5,836 nt of DNA from Acidobacteriota bacterium. GTDB taxonomy: Bacteria > Acidobacteriota > Terriglobia > Terriglobales > SCQP01. Position 1 is the first letter of the stretch. Every line of letters begins with the position of its first letter. A model generated the notes under the pieces. That model did not search any database. It saw only the letters and a program-made list of their open reading frames with translations, and was not told the DNA's origin. The stretch lies in NCBI GenBank assembly GCA_021818645.1, contig JAKATS010000092.1, positions 1-5,836 of the forward strand, in the 5' to 3' direction. Below are positions 5,050 to 5,836 of this stretch, in pieces. Position numbers and translations under genes: made by a program.

Positions 5050-5836
5050 TTGCCCAATACCTACAACGGACTCCCGGTGCCCACTTCGGGCCAGGCAATC
5101 ACAGTAAAAAACGGAACCTTTCAAGTCCCGGACCGGCCCATCATTCCCTACATTGAAGGGGATGGCACCGGCCGCGATATCTGGAAAGCCAGCCGCCGCG
5201 TCTTTGACGCGGCCGTGCACTGCGCCTACGGGGGCAAGCGCCAGGTGGAGTGGTACGAGGTCTTCGCCGGCGAAAAAGCCTTCCAGAAATTCTCCCAATG
5301 GCTGCCGGACGATACGGTGGCCGCGGTCAAGGCGTTCCGGGTGGCCATCAAAGGGCCGCTGACCACGCCTGTGGGCGGCGGCATTCGCAGCCTGAACGTG
5401 GCCCTGCGCCAGATTCTTGATCTCTATGCCTGTGTGCGCCCGGTCAAATATTACGCAGGCGTGCCCTCACCGGTTACGAAACCGGAAGACATGGATTTGA
5501 TCATCTTCCGCGAAAATACCGAGGACGTTTACGCCGGCATAGAATTCCAGGAGGGCACTCCCGAAGCAGCCAAGCTGATCGCCTTTCTTAAAAACGAGCT
5601 GGGCAAAAATGTGCGCCCCGACTCCGGCGTGGGCATCAAGCCGATGTCGGTTTTCGGCTCGCAGCGCCTGGTGCGCAAGGGCATACGCCACGCCATTGAG
5701 CACGGCAAGACGATGGTCACGCTGGTGCATAAGGGCAATATTCAGAAGTTCACGGAAGGCGCCTTTCGCGACTGGGGCTACCAGGTGGCGAAGCAGGAAT
5801 TTGGCGACCGCTGCATCACCGAAGAAGATCTCGCCA
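5050..5836 (+). CDS. icd: Isocitrate dehydrogenase (NADP-type), 5' part, TTG start
   Basis: The first 262 codons of the TCA-cycle enzyme that oxidises isocitrate to 2-oxoglutarate and CO2 in the cytoplasm, cut by the window end. It aligns with E. coli Icd (416 aa) with a one-residue offset: IIPYIEGDG at 31-39, K101, [13 protein letters not shown] at 104-116 with T106, S114 and N116, then R120, R130, R154 and Y161 in the [11 protein letters not shown] block, and K228 in LVHKGN. These are the isocitrate- and metal-site residues. S114 matches the serine that AceK phosphorylates in enterics. The cofactor-choosing residues lie beyond the window, so NADP is inferred from overall similarity to the E. 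coli type. An in-frame stop at 5032 and no ATG before codon 148 leave TTG at 5050 as the best start, and it gives almost the E. coli N-terminal length. Shine-Dalgarno pairing is weak (GGA at 5038). Confidence 0.95.
   Translation, partial: MPNTYNGLPVPTSGQAITVKNGTFQVPDRPIIPYIEGDGTGRDIWKASRRVFDAAVHCAYGGKRQVEWYEVFAGEKAFQKFSQWLPDDTVAAVKAFRVAIKGPLTTPVGGGIRSLNVALRQILDLYACVRPVKYYAGVPSPVTKPEDMDLIIFRENTEDVYAGIEFQEGTPEAAKLIAFLKNELGKNVRPDSGVGIKPMSVFGSQRLVRKGIRHAIEHGKTMVTLVHKGNIQKFTEGAFRDWGYQVAKQEFGDRCITEEDLA

Noticed and set aside
4941..5156. Plus-strand open frame across the icd promoter and start
   Set aside because: It overlaps the first 35 codons of icd in another frame and has no coding character.
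1..5836. CRISPR array, tRNA, IS element or integrase site
   Set aside because: No regularly spaced repeats, cloverleaf with CCA-type end, transposase-like protein or long terminal inverted repeats were seen on either strand.

Overview
The window looks like ordinary chromosome from a moderately GC-rich Gram-negative bacterium. The best guess is Acidobacteriota. The reasons are a DUF2844-DUF3443 export pair, which I recall from Acidobacteria and Burkholderiales, and a sugar-porter transporter with a long periplasmic insert between TM9 and TM10. This is an inference from gene content; no rRNA or other marker is present. I see no tRNA, rRNA, CRISPR array, IS element or prophage gene.

Layout. Four genes lie on the minus strand, read right to left: a trans-sulfuration PLP enzyme of the cystathionine gamma-synthase/lyase family (4621-3473); a small exported DUF2844 protein (3323-2832); a DUF3443 putative lipoprotein (2828-1614), only 3 nt behind DUF2844; and an MFS sugar porter (1469-12) whose frame stops before TM10-12. 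Two genes lie on the plus strand: a 67-residue two-helix membrane protein (4698-4901) and the first 262 codons of NADP-type isocitrate dehydrogenase icd (5050 to the window end). The icd frame uses a TTG start.

How the genes relate. The PLP enzyme (methionine/cysteine metabolism) and icd (TCA cycle) are housekeeping genes. DUF2844 and DUF3443 are almost certainly co-translated, and both are exported. The transporter probably has its own promoter, so no shared pathway is implied. The PLP enzyme and the small membrane protein diverge from a 76-bp gap. That gap holds an extended -10 box inside a near-palindrome, placed so that the small gene's mRNA would be leaderless.

Most interesting points. 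(1) The DUF3443 protein carries, in the right order, the landmarks of a two-lobed pepsin-like aspartic protease: VDTGS, a flap-like tyrosine, GILGVG, IDSGS and a C-terminal GRNVYTAI segment. It would be paired with a small secreted partner. (2) The transporter is truncated or frameshifted. (3) The divergent gap is a candidate bidirectional, leaderless promoter. (4) A CRP-like TGTGC-N6-GCACA site lies upstream of the DUF2844-DUF3443 pair.
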